This document shows, piece by piece, positions 25,197 to 36,789 of a stretch of 64,000 nucleotides of DNA (the stretch's first letter is position 1; the number at the start of each line of letters is the position of its first letter). The stretch comes from Nymphaea colorata. Lineage: Eukaryota; Streptophyta; Magnoliopsida; Nymphaeales; Nymphaeaceae. The notes under the pieces were generated by a model. The model was not told where the DNA came from and did no database searches. It saw only the letters and a program-made list of their open reading frames with translations. The position numbers and the translations under genes were made by a program. The stretch spans positions 1,461,503-1,525,502 of the forward strand of contig NC_045143.1 in NCBI RefSeq assembly GCF_008831285.2, given 5' to 3'.

Positions 25197-27931
25197 GTGA
25201 TGAGAACGAAGCTGGAAGACACTGAAAATGTGTGAAAGAGTTCGATAATTAGAGTTCGAAGTTGATGGATGTATAAGGAAGCCACAAATGCCAGATTCGC
25301 TTGGGAAGGAAGTTTGCCAGTCTTGGTTGACCGAGAGAAAGTTGTGTGCGCACTTAGAAAAGGCATCTTGATAATTTATTAAAAAATGTTCTTTATAATT
25401 TTTTTCATTTTTAGTTGTGTTTACGAACTTTTTTTTTTTTAATATGAACTAAATGAATTTTTAGTCATTAATCATACTGACTCACGAAAATTTATACACC
25501 AATATGATGCAGATGGCGATGGAAGCTAACAGGAAGAGAGTGGAAGTGAATATTTATAATGGCATTGAAGGTTGTTGCCAATAAATGGCATTGAAGGTGG
25601 ACTTGTGCACTGCAACATCCTGTTTGTTTCTTTGTTAATTCACCATGAGTGTCTGAAACCGAGTGTGGCAAATTTGTTGGGCGATCCACGCGGCGGAAGA
25701 CCTATTTTTGGGGGTCAACGGAGACGACTCTGCGCTTCTCTTCCTTACCGATTGATCGGAGAAGAAGAGGGAAAGCCCCGCACGATTCTGCATGCCTAAC
25801 TCCAGCACCTTGTTTTTCAGAAATTCTTTCGTAGAAGTTGGAACATCGCACATGAAAGCGGCGAGATGGGGCTTTCTTCCTTTGGCTCTTTCCTACGTCC
25901 TCATCCTTAGATTGAATCCTCCGAAAACAGACAATCTGTGAGGGAAAAAAAGAAAGATGCTAACATTTTGGTTTCTGCAACACTTATCATGTATCTTCTT
26001 TTTGAAAGCTGCAGAGGAAACTCAGTCTTAAACCCTTTCTTGGCGTTTGGATGGCACTCAAAAAACCCCTTTTTTGAAAGTAGAACGTAATTGTACTTCC
26101 AAAAAACCGTTTCATGAGAGCTTCGATGATTAAAAAAAAACAAATTAGTTTTATCGGAACTAGTTTTTGGAATAAAACCATTATTTTTCAAAAGGGAGTG
26201 AATGAGCTGACAACCCCCCACAAAATGTTTTGATTTTATTATTTACACACACAAACTGGTCTTTTAAAACAGATTAAAAAACAACTTTTTTAGAAAACTA
26301 GTTTATATAAAATATTTTTTCTTAGTATGCGATCCAAGCACTACCTTATATCTTGTTTGGATGGAGGGAAATGAATGGAAAAGAAAGAGAAATGGGAGAG
26401 AAAGAAGAGGAAAAGAAAGGAAAGTAGAAAGAAAAGAGCAAAAAAACAAATTATTTAAAAAATTATTTTATATATAGCTTAATTTTTATTTTATTTCTTT
26501 TTTGTTTATCTTTTAAATGACTTTTATATATGTTGTCACATTAACTTTCTATACCTTCCCATATAAGTAATAAAATAACATAAATTATTTTACCATAGAA
26601 ATGTTTATTTTTAGATATTTAATTGTAAAAGTTCCCAAAAAAACATAAAGTGTTAGTTTAATGTCAAAAGGTCATGCATATGTGCATAAATTTATGGGTC
26701 TGAATTTCAAAGTGCCAATTTAAACTTCAACAATATTAAAAAAAATGTTAGTTGTGAAAACAAAAAAAAACATGAAAAAGAAACCAACAAAAACCATACA
26801 AAAGGTGGAATGACATGGAGAGAGAGAGAGAGAGAGAGACCATAAAATGAGAATATATATCAAAATTTGGAGACAAGAACTGATCCACTTAGCCTCATAA
26901 TGGCACTCCTAATCTCAAGATCAGCAATACTCATTAATACCATCAAGATAACACCCTCCAACTATGTCAGCCAACTCGACCAATTGCACTACCCATGAGA
27001 AAGAAAGAGAAAGAGAGCGCAATTCTTTCTTTTCCCTCCTAGTCTCTTCAATTTTAGACAGGATTGAAAATTCAATAGTTTCTCATTTCCTTTCCTTTCC
27101 TCTACATGATTTTGTTTTTTCCTTTCATTTCCTCTTCTACATCTCAACACATGAAAGTCTATCATTTTCATTCCTTTCCCTCCCTTTTCTTGAGAAAGCA
27201 AGAGCTCCCATAAACTTATCTTCTTCGGGATGTTTCTTGCTTAGATACGGATTTAGATACGGATTTAGATTATCAGAGTAGGGATATGTTTCTTTTTTAT
27301 CATACGAGAAAGTAATTGAAGTGCATAAAGTAAAAAGTCATGTCATTCTTTATGACAACATGCCATGAGACTTGTACTCTCGTTTGCGAGACAAGCTTGG
27401 ACCCTACCTGAACTATGGATTTCTCATTTTAGGCTATGTTGAAAAGGGGTAAATGGCATGTCCCTCCCCTAGCCAGAACAAGATGACAACATAAAAACCT
27501 TTCTCACCAAATAAATTCAAAGGGGGATCATCTTTCCTTTTCCTTTTTAAGGATGCCTCATTTTGAAAAGAGGGTAGCTGATTGGGCTAGTTGATGGTCT
27601 AACATTTCTACACCAAGTTAGGACGTAACCATGAATGAAAGGGACCTCAGGCTCTTGCTCACTCGTTATGGTTAACACAATCCAATACCCTACTGATGAA
27701 CAATTAAAGAACTGGTTATAAGGTACTGCAATTCCATGCCTCCTGTAATGACATTAAGTATGAAAAGCCCACACTTAAATATGCATTCTTTGTATTCTTT
27801 CTCAGCCCTTCAACCTTCTCCCATGGAGAATCTATTAGTTTAAGTCATGAATTCCTTTATGTTGACATGGCATGGTTTTCTCAACTTGTTGATTTATATC
27901 AAGTTGTCAACAAAAGTTTTAGATCAAATTT
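25197..27931. other. Intergenic DNA, no gene seen
   Basis: The part nearest 25197 should hold the promoter of the Gly/Gln-tail gene. Beyond that the DNA is AT-rich with purine-rich runs, including a GA microsatellite at 26818-26839. A 40-bp word after it (about 26842-26885) resembles the 3' end of the LINE relic near 44885. Open frames here are short and carry no domain. Confidence 0.45.
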
Positions 27932-28121
27932 TGTAACACCCCATAAGTCTAGTCCCGTATTGAAGATTGTGAGGGATCTTCGTGAGCTTATAAAGGGAGG
28001 TCATTAATGAGATGATTGTTCTACTTCCTAACCTTTTTGGAATTGAAGCTGAAACTACTAGGTAGTGGGTTGGGATCCTCCGAACCAGGGGCTCAAGCCC
28101 AAGAGTGGGTCGGCTGTTACA
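27932..28121 (+). repeat. Solo-LTR or TRIM-like fossil
   Basis: It begins TGTAACACCCC, contains a TATA-like CTTATAAAGGG word and ends GTTACA, so the ends are short inverted repeats as in plant LTRs. No internal coding region accompanies it. A diverged relative lies at about 62079-62450. Family assignment is tentative; it looks old. Confidence 0.4.
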
Positions 28122-28200
28122 AAATCGGCTTTCCAAGGATCCGCCGAACCAGGGGCCCAAGCCCAAGAGTGGGTCGGCTATTACAAAATAGGCTTTCCAA
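28073..28200. repeat. 64-bp tandem duplication
   Basis: Units 28073-28136 and 28137-28200 differ at only a few positions and share CCCAAGAGTGGGTCGGCT. They overlap the right part of the LTR-like fossil, so the duplication arose on or after its insertion. Confidence 0.85.
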
Positions 28201-28236
28201 GCTTTTGAAAATGGGCTTCAAGGCCCACGATCGTTC

Positions 28237-28750
28237 GTGAACCTACTAAAACTGTTCAGGTGGCTGCTCAGGCCACTGCCGTCGGCAAGTGTTGCATGCA
28301 TCAGTGTGTTAGTTGAAAGAAGTAATAGTACATCAGCAACAACAAAACAGAGTGCAAAGTGTTCTTCAATGAACATGAATCTAAAACTAAAGAATTCAAG
28401 AAATGATCAGCGTCAGAATGTCTATAATTTAAGAAAGAAGGATACCGTGACAAGCATGAAAGTGAACTATGACAATCTGGAAAAGATTTTCCAGATCTGG
28501 AAAGGACAATTACAAGATAGAAAGAATCCAGAAATATCAGGTAAGAATAATCATAATGATTTGTGCAAGAACACGCAAAATTATGCTTACAGAAAATCAG
28601 CATGTAATGTTCTCTGTAGAGACTGATTCTGCAGTGCCTGCCGAAGGCTGCTCTTTTGCAATCGCTGATATGCTACCATTCCTTTCACTAGTTAACAAAT
28701 TGGTTTCCATGGCCAAGACTATATGTCTCATGTACCAACAGAAACAGTGA
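28237..28750 (+). other. Possible coding fragments, unrecognised
   Basis: Two plus-strand open stretches look somewhat protein-like. The first, 28237-28626, is Lys/Asn-rich and coil-like. The second, about 28620-28750, follows a possible acceptor (TCTCTGTAG) and ends in a stop after MYQQKQ. No family was recognised and no upstream exons with convincing splice sites were found. They may be remnants of a gene or chance. Confidence 0.15.
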
Positions 28751-28892
28751 ACTAATCTTTCACAGATTAATATATGTCCCTGTCACAAGCTGAACTATTT
28801 ACTGATGAAGTGTCTTGTAGAATGTGTTCAAATTGTTCACTTGGAAATAAATGTTAGCCTTCTGCTGGTCAACACAAAACAACATTTCTGAT

Positions 28893-29056
28893 TTACATCA
28901 TCCGCAAGACCTTGGCAACGAGCTCTTCATCCTCTGGCAACATTAAGAGCAAAGTATCTTTCATGACTTCACTAAATGTCCACTTCTGGACCCCAACGAA
29001 CTCTGAAACTATAGATGAATTTCTTGCAGTTGACAGTGTATGTGGTTTTTACATTA
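28893..29056 (-). other. Candidate terminal exon, unknown gene
   Basis: A minus-strand frame reads SEFVGVQKWTFSEVMKD followed by LLLMLPEDEELVAKVL and stops at 28893-28895. Its amino-acid composition is protein-like. A possible acceptor (GTTTCAG) sits just upstream of the Glu-Phe-Val start near 29012. No upstream exons were identified and the family was not recognised; it could be a gene fragment. Confidence 0.3.
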
Positions 29057-31449
29057 AATACTTTTAGATTACATAGCTAGATTGGCTTAGAACTGGGCCA
29101 GGACATTGAAGAGGTAGGACCAGTATGATCCGAACCGGGCAACTAGGAAAATTGTTGCCCACCATAATATATTGGGACCAACTGCTAAGAAAGTGACAGG
29201 ATGATTCGATCCGATCTGGTTATATAGTGCATGCTTTTAACACTAATTACATACTGAACTCAAATAATCCGAGCTTTTTAGGATGATATATTGTAGTGGA
29301 TATGATATTGTGTAACCCGAACTGACTTTAGGGCGCATGAAAATACAAGTAATACAACGAGATTCATCAGCAAAACCTAGATGAGGCCCTACTCGACCGA
29401 CAATATATGTATTAAAAAAAAGTTTCATTATATATATATATAATTATTAAAATCAGGTCGAACGAGCCAAGGTCTGAACCTTGATGGTTGGACCCAGGCG
29501 ACGTGAAATGGCCCTCGGCCAGACCGAACCAGACTTTGAATCGAGCCGGGCCAAACTGACAACCAAGCAAATGTAGACGGTGAAGAGAGCTCTCATTGAA
29601 AAAGCGATGTGTAGATTTGTGAATGTCCTGTGCGATGAAGGAATTTTCAGACAAAGAGGGATCACATGATCTCTGTCTTGTTCCCGTCTCAGTCTTCCTT
29701 TCTTTTTCAGAATGTCAGACTTCCAATCCAAATCCGGGACGGGTTTCTCATTGAATCTGAGATCCATATTTCACCTCTCTCATATGCATTTTACTGATGT
29801 GATTATTGGAAAAAATAAATGGGCTTCATGGACCATGATGTCAAATCAAATCCATAAAAAATCAACCAGATTCGCCGGCCAACACCGGGTGCCACCATCT
29901 GATTTTGATATTGGATTTACTTATTTCCAAGTTTTTAATTTATTTTAAAATATATTTTCCGTTAATTATTTGTCTTTAAAAATAATATTTTTTTTTGTCA
30001 ACTTGTATATGATCAGTTCAACCAGACCGATTCAATCCCTCACTTTTGCATCAAAACCTGTGGGAGGGGCTGGACGGAGTTTGCAAGGAGGCACACGGTG
30101 AAGCCATCACATCATTTGTTGCTGTGTCCTCACCCCTTGGGAGACGCTATAAACCAAGTCAAGTTATATAAAAAATCGGAAGGGGATCCACATATAGCAA
30201 TAATATTGATAATTATATAGCGAAAATTTTGTAATATTTTGATATGAGTGAGCAGAAATACGCTTCTATCTGTTCTTGCCGACCTTCAGAGATCAATAAT
30301 GTGAACATCACATAATAGAAACGTTAAATCCTTTTTCCAGTTTTGAGAGGATGAGAACGCAACCACTGCAAAAGTTGGTGGTCGTTCACAGAGAAAATTT
30401 GGAGGAGATCCTTAAGATTAAGCCGCCGGCCCAACAAACGTTCTATCGCGTTCTTATAAAATGTCTAGCGATAACGACAAATGCAGAACCTCAAAAAATA
30501 TAAGGACAAAAAGATATGAAAATTTCAACATTTAAATCCAACTTTCCGAATCATTGATTATATATATATATATAATATCATTTAATGAGTCAAAGTATCG
30601 GAAAAGAAGGAAAATTAGGATTGAGGTACTTAAAAGCCAGCTTTTGGATGTATATTTTAGTTACAGAGATTTAAGGGACTGGTTGGCAGCTGAAGCGGAG
30701 AGCATGGGCAGATCAGATTCCAAACAATACACATATAAGATAATGGCAGGAGAAAGAGAAAGGGAGTGCCAAAGACGTCCTCCCTCCCATTATTGTCATT
30801 GCACGACGGCTCACTTAACGCCGTTACTACGAGATATGTATTGTCAAATCTTGCGGGCCTTATAAAATGACCAAAACGCCCACCCACCCATATCCTTCCT
30901 CAACTTGGCTAGGTTTTTCCTTGGAAAATGATTTGTTATATAAATATATATATATATATATATATAAGCCATTCAATCAATGTAATTAGGTTCTTCCATT
31001 AAATGAATGATTAGATCGGAGGACCCTAATTAAATGGTTGAGTGGTTGTAAAAAATTTCATTTTTTTCTTCATAATATATATACATATATATGAAACCTG
31101 TAAAGCTTTGATTTCCTTACTCAGGCTGGCGGCTCAACAACCTCAAGCATTGTGTGTGTGTGTTTGTGTTAAATTGGTCTACGAAACTTTAAAAGTCAAA
31201 ATCTACAAAAGATTGTCAATTTCATGGTGAATATTCTTAGATGGAAGACCAAATTACCGAGTTAAAAATGCGATCAACGCTTTCTATTTCAGATGCTACT
31301 TACAAGATAGACAAGAAAACGGATCTTTATTGGTCTCCTCGCATGTGTTTTGGAAATGAATTGCCCAAGAAACTCGTTTCAGATAGCAATTCCGCCGATT
31401 CATCAGACCAATTTTATAACATTGAAGCAAACAACTATCCTCTTATTGA
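29057..31449. other. Intergenic DNA, no gene seen
   Basis: AT-rich DNA with AT microsatellites near 30560 and 30941-30965 and a short GT run near 31152. Open frames (29412-29767, 30554-30887) show no domain or signal. Confidence 0.4.
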
Positions 31450-32636
31450 TACAATTATCATGTCATATCATTAATATATTCATTCATGCCTCACAGCTAC
31501 TTATAAATACATCATTACTTTTGCTTAAACGCTCCAACTTGGTTTTTGCAATGAAATTTGCCAACAAACAAACAAACTTTTCTTTTGATGGAATGACCTA
31601 ACTACACCTAGAAAGGAAAAAATAATAATAACAGCTTTAGGACAATGACGCCTATATATGCTTAAATAATGCAAATCCTAGTGAGCTAATGAATGACTTT
31701 GGCATGTTAACCATGGTTTAATTGAAAACGAAGTGACAGAGAAATTCAGCAGGAAACCAATAAGTTCCGATTCGTCTCACTGATCTTTCGTACCCTGAGG
31801 GGATGTTTTCGTAAATCTACGGCGCCCGCCATTGACAGAGAGTTGGGGAGAGAGGGAGGGGGCATTCTCTGACCGTGGAATACTTTTTTTCTGAAGATGG
31901 CAAGGAAGTGAAACGAGCACCCAATTTTCTCAGATCGATTCTTTATTCATCTTTGGCGAAGCGTCCGGTTTTATTTAATTGCCGTCGAGGTGTGGATGTG
32001 GGGGAAGGACGGCGACCTTTCCCATCGGGCCTCCTTGGCTTCGTTCTCATCTCCAGTACCGAGGAAACCAGGGGAGGCTGTGCCTTTTCTCCGTCTCGGG
32101 GGGACTACGATTGTCTCTTGCTTCTTGTATGACCACCTCCATCTCCTCTGCCATCTACAAGGGTCAGTTATCTCGCCATCTTCTTCCCCCTGTGCTTCTC
32201 TTCCTTCTTGCCCTTCATTCCTTCCCTGTTAGCTCTTTAATTCCTTTTTTAAGTCGCAGATGTTATGGTGGGGTTTGAATGAATTTTAAAATTTTCAAGA
32301 TGGGTTTTCGTTGCTTCTCTTTTTCAGTTTTTCTCCTCGAAGACCAAACAATTTGATCTTTTCTTTGTGGCGTCGGGGAATTGTAGTTGGTGGTGTTCAT
32401 TCACCAGAGGCCTGTTGTGGTTCGTTGATTCTTCTTTCTCCCCTTTCTTTACTTGCTTCCTCCTGTTCAGGAATTTGGTGGAAATTGGTATGCTTCCTGC
32501 AGAATTGAACAAATTGGGTACTGCCCTTTTGGTGACTGAAGATCAGGAATCTCCGGAAAGGCTGAGCATTGTTGTCCATAGGCAAACAGGCCTCTGTTAG
32601 GCTGTTGTTTTGGCCGGAGACATTATCTTCACAAGA
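31450..32636 (+). promoter_or_regulatory. Upstream block and leader of THE1-like gene 1
   Basis: The segment near 31450-31620 (containing CTTTTGATGGAATGA) is repeated upstream of gene 2 (about 36960-37410) and gene 3 (about 44430-44880), so it belongs to the duplicated unit. The leader near 31970-32600 resembles those of genes 2 and 3 (for example the CTGTTCAGGAATTTGG word). No single promoter element can be proved. Confidence 0.4.
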
Positions 32637-35120
32637 ATGGGTAAAAATATTCTGGTCGTTCTGCTTTTGTTATTCTCTGTTGGGAATAGTCTGTCTGCTT
32701 TTACGCCGGACGACAACTATCTGATCGACTGTGGGTCTTCCACCAATACCACGGTCGATACTCGCACTTTCGTTGGGGATAATTCCGGCTCCCTCTTCTC
32801 CATTGCGACTGGAGAAAATATTTTAGGCAGCACGGCCTCCACCCCTGTTGGAAATCTCAGTGGATTGGCTCTCTATCGGACTGCTCGGATCTTCAGCAGC
32901 GTTTCTTCTTATACCTTCTCAATCAAAAGCTCGGGCAGGCACTGGATTCGCCTGTATTTCTTTCCATTCACCTACCAAAAATACGACTTAACAACTGCGA
33001 GTTTCTCTGTACAGACTCAAGACACTATCCTCCTCAGCAATTTCAGAACGCAGAATACTTCTGCTGCCGTTTTCAAGGAATACTCCGTCGTTGTAAACTC
33101 GAGCAACCTCGTCCTCACTTTCTCTCCTCTGAACAGCTCGTTTGCGTTCGTGAATGCGATAGAAGTTGTTTCTGTTCCCTCTACGCTTATCGGAGATTCT
33201 GCTCAGGTGCTAAATCCTGTATCAACACGTAATGGCTTGTCGCAAGAAGCTTTCGAGACGGTATTCAGGGTGAACATGGGAGGACCTTTTGTCACTCCTC
33301 TAGACGACACACTCCAGAGAACTTGGGTGACTGATGAAGACTTTCTGCTACTTAAGAGCGCCGCCTTGAGTGTTTCAACAAGCCAGCAGCCTACATATCC
33401 TAATGGAGGAGCCACCCAAGATACTGCTCCAAGCATTGTGTACAGGACGGCTGAAATGCTGAACCCGTCGACCCAGTCGAACTCGAATCAGTTCAACATA
33501 ACATGGCAGTTCCCATTGGATTTCAGTTACTCTTATTTAATCCGGATGCATTTCTGTGACATAGCAAGTAAAGCACAGAATCAGCTCGTGTTCAATGGCT
33601 ACATATCCGGCTTCCCTGCGGTCACGAATCTTGATCTGTATGCTGAAACACTGGCCTTAGCATCTCCTAAGTACTACGACTTTGTTTTGGCTGCTACGTC
33701 TGGTTCGAGTAGTTTGAATGTGTCTGTTGGTCCCTCGGCTACTACAGGTATTACTCCTAATGCAACTTTAAATGGGCTGGAGATTATGAAGTTTAGTTTG
33801 GCATCTGCCAATCCGACCTCAAAGAAGAGTACGAAGATTGGTATAATTGTTGGCTCTGTATTGGGGGTTGTGGTCGCCATCTTATTGTGCATAGTCGCCG
33901 TGGTTATGCTGAGATGCCGGAAGGAGCGTCCAAAAAAGGAAGGACATTCTAATTCTAGGACTTGGGTTCCTTTCACTGTTGGGGGTCATTCTCACAGTGT
34001 AGGCAGCATTGCAACTTCAAACACCGGCGTATCAGGGCACAATGCAAGTATGGGTTTCCGATTCTCCTTTGCTGAGTTGCAGGAAGCCACAAAGAACTTT
34101 GATGAAGGATCCGTCATTGGAGTAGGTGGCTTCGGGAAGGTGTACTTGGGGAAACTGCGAGATGGAACTGAAGTGGCAGTCAAAAGAGCTAACCCAGGCT
34201 CTCAGCAAGGTGTAAAGGAATTCCTGACAGAGATCGATATGTTGTCTAAATTCCGTCACCGTCACCTCGTCTCACTGATTGGCTTCTGTGATGAGCACTC
34301 TGAGATGATCTTGGTGTACGAGTATATGGCAAATGGGACCCTGAAGTCTCATCTCTATGGAAGTGATCATCCTAATCTTACTTGGAAACAGAGATTGGAG
34401 ATATGCATAGGAGCAGCTCGGGGACTTCATTACCTGCACACCGGTTCCACCCAAGGAATCATCCATCGCGATGTAAAGTCTGCCAATATATTACTCGATG
34501 AGAATCTTATGGCTAAGGTTTCAGATTTTGGGCTTTCGAAAACAGGTCCTGATTTGGATCAAACCCATGTAAGCACGGCTGTCAAAGGGAGCTTCGGCTA
34601 CCTCGATCCAGAGTATTTTAGAAGGCAACAGTTGACAGAGAAATCAGATGTCTATTCATTTGGTGTTGTGCTACTTGAAGTCCTTTGCGCAAGGCCAGTG
34701 ATTGATCCTACCCTTCCCCGGGAGAAAGTAAATATTGCGGACTGGGCAATGAAATGGCAGAAGAGGGGGCAATTGGAGCAGATTATTGATCAGCGGCTTG
34801 CTGGCACCATAAAGCCTGCTTCTCTCAGGAAATTTGGAGAGACAATTGAGAAATGCTTAGCTGAATATGGTGCAGACCGTCCTACCATGGGAGATGTGCT
34901 GTGGAACTTGGAATATGCTCTGCAACTTCAGGAGACATCTGCCCTTGCTGATCCAGATGATAACAGTGCAAATCGCATCACAGCTATGCCGGTTCGAATC
35001 TCACACATTGATCCATCTGAAACTCAAATGACGAACAGGGATGGGACCTCAGGTGATGAACTATTAAGCATATCAGCAAGCAATGTCTTCTCTCAATTGA
35101 TAAACACGGAAGGCAGGTAG
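32637..35120 (+). CDS. THE1-like: CrRLK1L receptor kinase, THESEUS1-like gene 1
   Basis: Intronless, 827 aa, as usual for the family. ATG 32637 is chosen because it is the first ATG in frame and begins a signal peptide (MGKNILVVLLLLFSVGNSLS). The ectodomain (about 22-395) is a tandem malectin-like pair, starting FTPDDNYLIDCGSS and including GRHWIRLYFFPF, FVNAIEVVSVP and YLIRMHFCDIAS. A membrane helix lies at about 398-424. The kinase starts at about 476: GVGGFGKVY loop, VAVKR lysine (about 514), [14 protein letters not shown], then [16 protein letters not shown]. The tail ends [12 protein letters not shown], close to the AVFSQLVHPRGR end of Arabidopsis THE1. All catalytic residues are present. 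CrRLK1L proteins sense wall damage and RALF peptides, usually with LLG co-receptors, and act at the plasma membrane. THE1 against HERK1 orthology needs a tree. Confidence 0.93.
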   Translation: MGKNILVVLLLLFSVGNSLSAFTPDDNYLIDCGSSTNTTVDTRTFVGDNSGSLFSIATGENILGSTASTPVGNLSGLALYRTARIFSSVSSYTFSIKSSGRHWIRLYFFPFTYQKYDLTTASFSVQTQDTILLSNFRTQNTSAAVFKEYSVVVNSSNLVLTFSPLNSSFAFVNAIEVVSVPSTLIGDSAQVLNPVSTRNGLSQEAFETVFRVNMGGPFVTPLDDTLQRTWVTDEDFLLLKSAALSVSTSQQPTYPNGGATQDTAPSIVYRTAEMLNPSTQSNSNQFNITWQFPLDFSYSYLIRMHFCDIASKAQNQLVFNGYISGFPAVTNLDLYAETLALASPKYYDFVLAATSGSSSLNVSVGPSATTGITPNATLNGLEIMKFSLASANPTSKKSTKIGIIVGSVLGVVVAILLCIVAVVMLRCRKERPKKEGHSNSRTWVPFTVGGHSHSVGSIATSNTGVSGHNASMGFRFSFAELQEATKNFDEGSVIGVGGFGKVYLGKLRDGTEVAVKRANPGSQQGVKEFLTEIDMLSKFRHRHLVSLIGFCDEHSEMILVYEYMANGTLKSHLYGSDHPNLTWKQRLEICIGAARGLHYLHTGSTQGIIHRDVKSANILLDENLMAKVSDFGLSKTGPDLDQTHVSTAVKGSFGYLDPEYFRRQQLTEKSDVYSFGVVLLEVLCARPVIDPTLPREKVNIADWAMKWQKRGQLEQIIDQRLAGTIKPASLRKFGETIEKCLAEYGADRPTMGDVLWNLEYALQLQETSALADPDDNSANRITAMPVRISHIDPSETQMTNRDGTSGDELLSISASNVFSQLINTEGR

Positions 35121-36500
35121 CTGCTGATCCAAGGCAGTTTGCTCCACAATCTGTCCCGAGTAGCAATTCTTCTTCTGTTGTTGTTGACTGTAAGCATTCT
35201 AGCATATTTGTAGTCCCGGGGAGATGTTCAATCATGGCCTTCTGCATGTTTGAGTTGGCGTTATCAACTTTTCGTCTTCTCACTGTGGACTTTCTCAGCG
35301 AACCTCGGCTGAACAGTTCGCAGCAGGGCCTTGATTACAGAGAGGACTTTGATGCCTCTTCATCTTTGTAGTGTTCCTAGTGCCTCCGTCTTATGTTATT
35401 ATCTATTTTTTATTGGACTTCCAAAGTTGCAGCGACTGTACAGTAAAGTTATCTGCGCATGATGACTGTGTATTCCTTTCTGTCTACTTTCTTCATCCTC
35501 ATAGCCCTGCTGTTAACTTTTCTGTTCTGATTACAATGGTTGTCAAATCCTAGTTTAAATGAGCCTTTGTTCGTTTCCAGCGACTCTGCTGGATGGCTAA
35601 ACAAGTCCCGGTGCACTCATTAGTACTGTTAGCCTTCCCATCGTTAACTCTAGTTTTCCAAACAAAATTATTTATTTATTTATTTGGTTTGTTAGTTTTG
35701 TGAATTGCTTGTATACGTGTTTTAGCAGTAATAGAAATCCCTTGAACTAGTCATGCTTGATTTAACTTGTCATATCTATAATGTATATATATATATATAC
35801 ACACACACATCCTTCTGATAAGGTGAATTTTTCAAAAGGTCAAGTTGAGCAAATAATAGGTGGATGATGAAGAAAAACCAAGGGTGCAAGAGATGTATGA
35901 TCCACGATTTCTGCTTCTGTTGTTATTTGGAAGAAAAAAGGATAGGCAAAGGACCTCTTTTTTTGCCACCCTAGTCTTTCAGTGTTCCAACCTATGTTGC
36001 AGGTGACTAGGCGAGAGGAATTGTTGTCCGAATCGTTTCTTGAAGCGGATCGACCAAGCCACCGATTCGGTGAATCGGCCAATTCAGCGTTTCTAAGGTT
36101 GTAAGTTGGTTTAAAAAAAATGCCTTTTTGAAAAATCAGTAGTACCTAAAAGACAATTCACCCTTAAACCGGTAACTGAATTGAATTGATTCGCCTCCAA
36201 TTTGATTCAACTAGGCCGATTCGGCCAGATTGTATAATATTGGAGCAAACAAGCATCGGAATCCACACTTTCTTCAGTTCATCTCATTTATGATATTACA
36301 GTGTTGGTACACAAATTTCAAATTTTACAACTCTGGTTCTTCTTTTCCTTGACGATTATTCTTTTTCGTGACAATTTGATGCAAAGCTCAGAGTTTTTTC
36401 ATAGTGATGAAGGAGGAGCGAGTTTAACAGTTTGGTTCTCACGAATTGTTTAAAGGAAAACGGCATCAAACATCAAAAATCTTGTCCTCACACGCTAAAG
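35121..36500 (+). other. 3' flank of THE1-like gene 1
   Basis: About 35121-35800 is clearly homologous to the 3' flank of gene 2 (41138-41860), and the part near 36160-36270 matches about 41995-42095. The 3' untranslated region is therefore probably within the first few hundred bases. A TA/CA microsatellite lies at about 35785-35809. Confidence 0.5.
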
Positions 36501-36526
36501 TAAAATGGTATGGTATGGTAACTCTC

Positions 36527-36637
36527 TGGCTTTCCAATTCTCGTTTGCCGAGATGCAGGAAGCCACAAAGGACTTTAATGAAGGATCTGTCACTGGAGGA
36601 GGTGGGTTCGGAAAGGTGTACAAGGAGAAGCTGCGAG
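36527..36637 (+). pseudogene. Orphan P-loop fragment of a THE1-like kinase
   Basis: An isolated 111-bp piece reads FSFAEMQEATKDFNEGSV and then [14 protein letters not shown], matching the start of the kinase domain of gene 1 (around 34060-34160). Nothing homologous to the rest of the kinase flanks it. DNA at about 36790-36960 repeats 35910-36080, so the fragment sits inside a local duplication of roughly 0.9 kb. It cannot encode a functional kinase. Confidence 0.85.
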
Positions 36638-36789
36638 TGTGTGTGCGGGTGTATGCAAGTCGAATTTTACAACTAAACTTTAGGTGAACCAGTCAAAATG
36701 AGAAAATCATTAGACATGACGGTGATTGCTTAGAAGAAAAACCAAATTCCTGTGTTCAGACTTCAGAGATGTGTTGATGAATGCTTTCT

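Noticed and set aside
32610-32636. Upstream extension of THE1-like gene 1 from a TTG codon
   Set aside because: No ATG is present in those nine codons; the signal peptide starts cleanly at ATG 32637. The same applies to 38627-38653 in gene 2.
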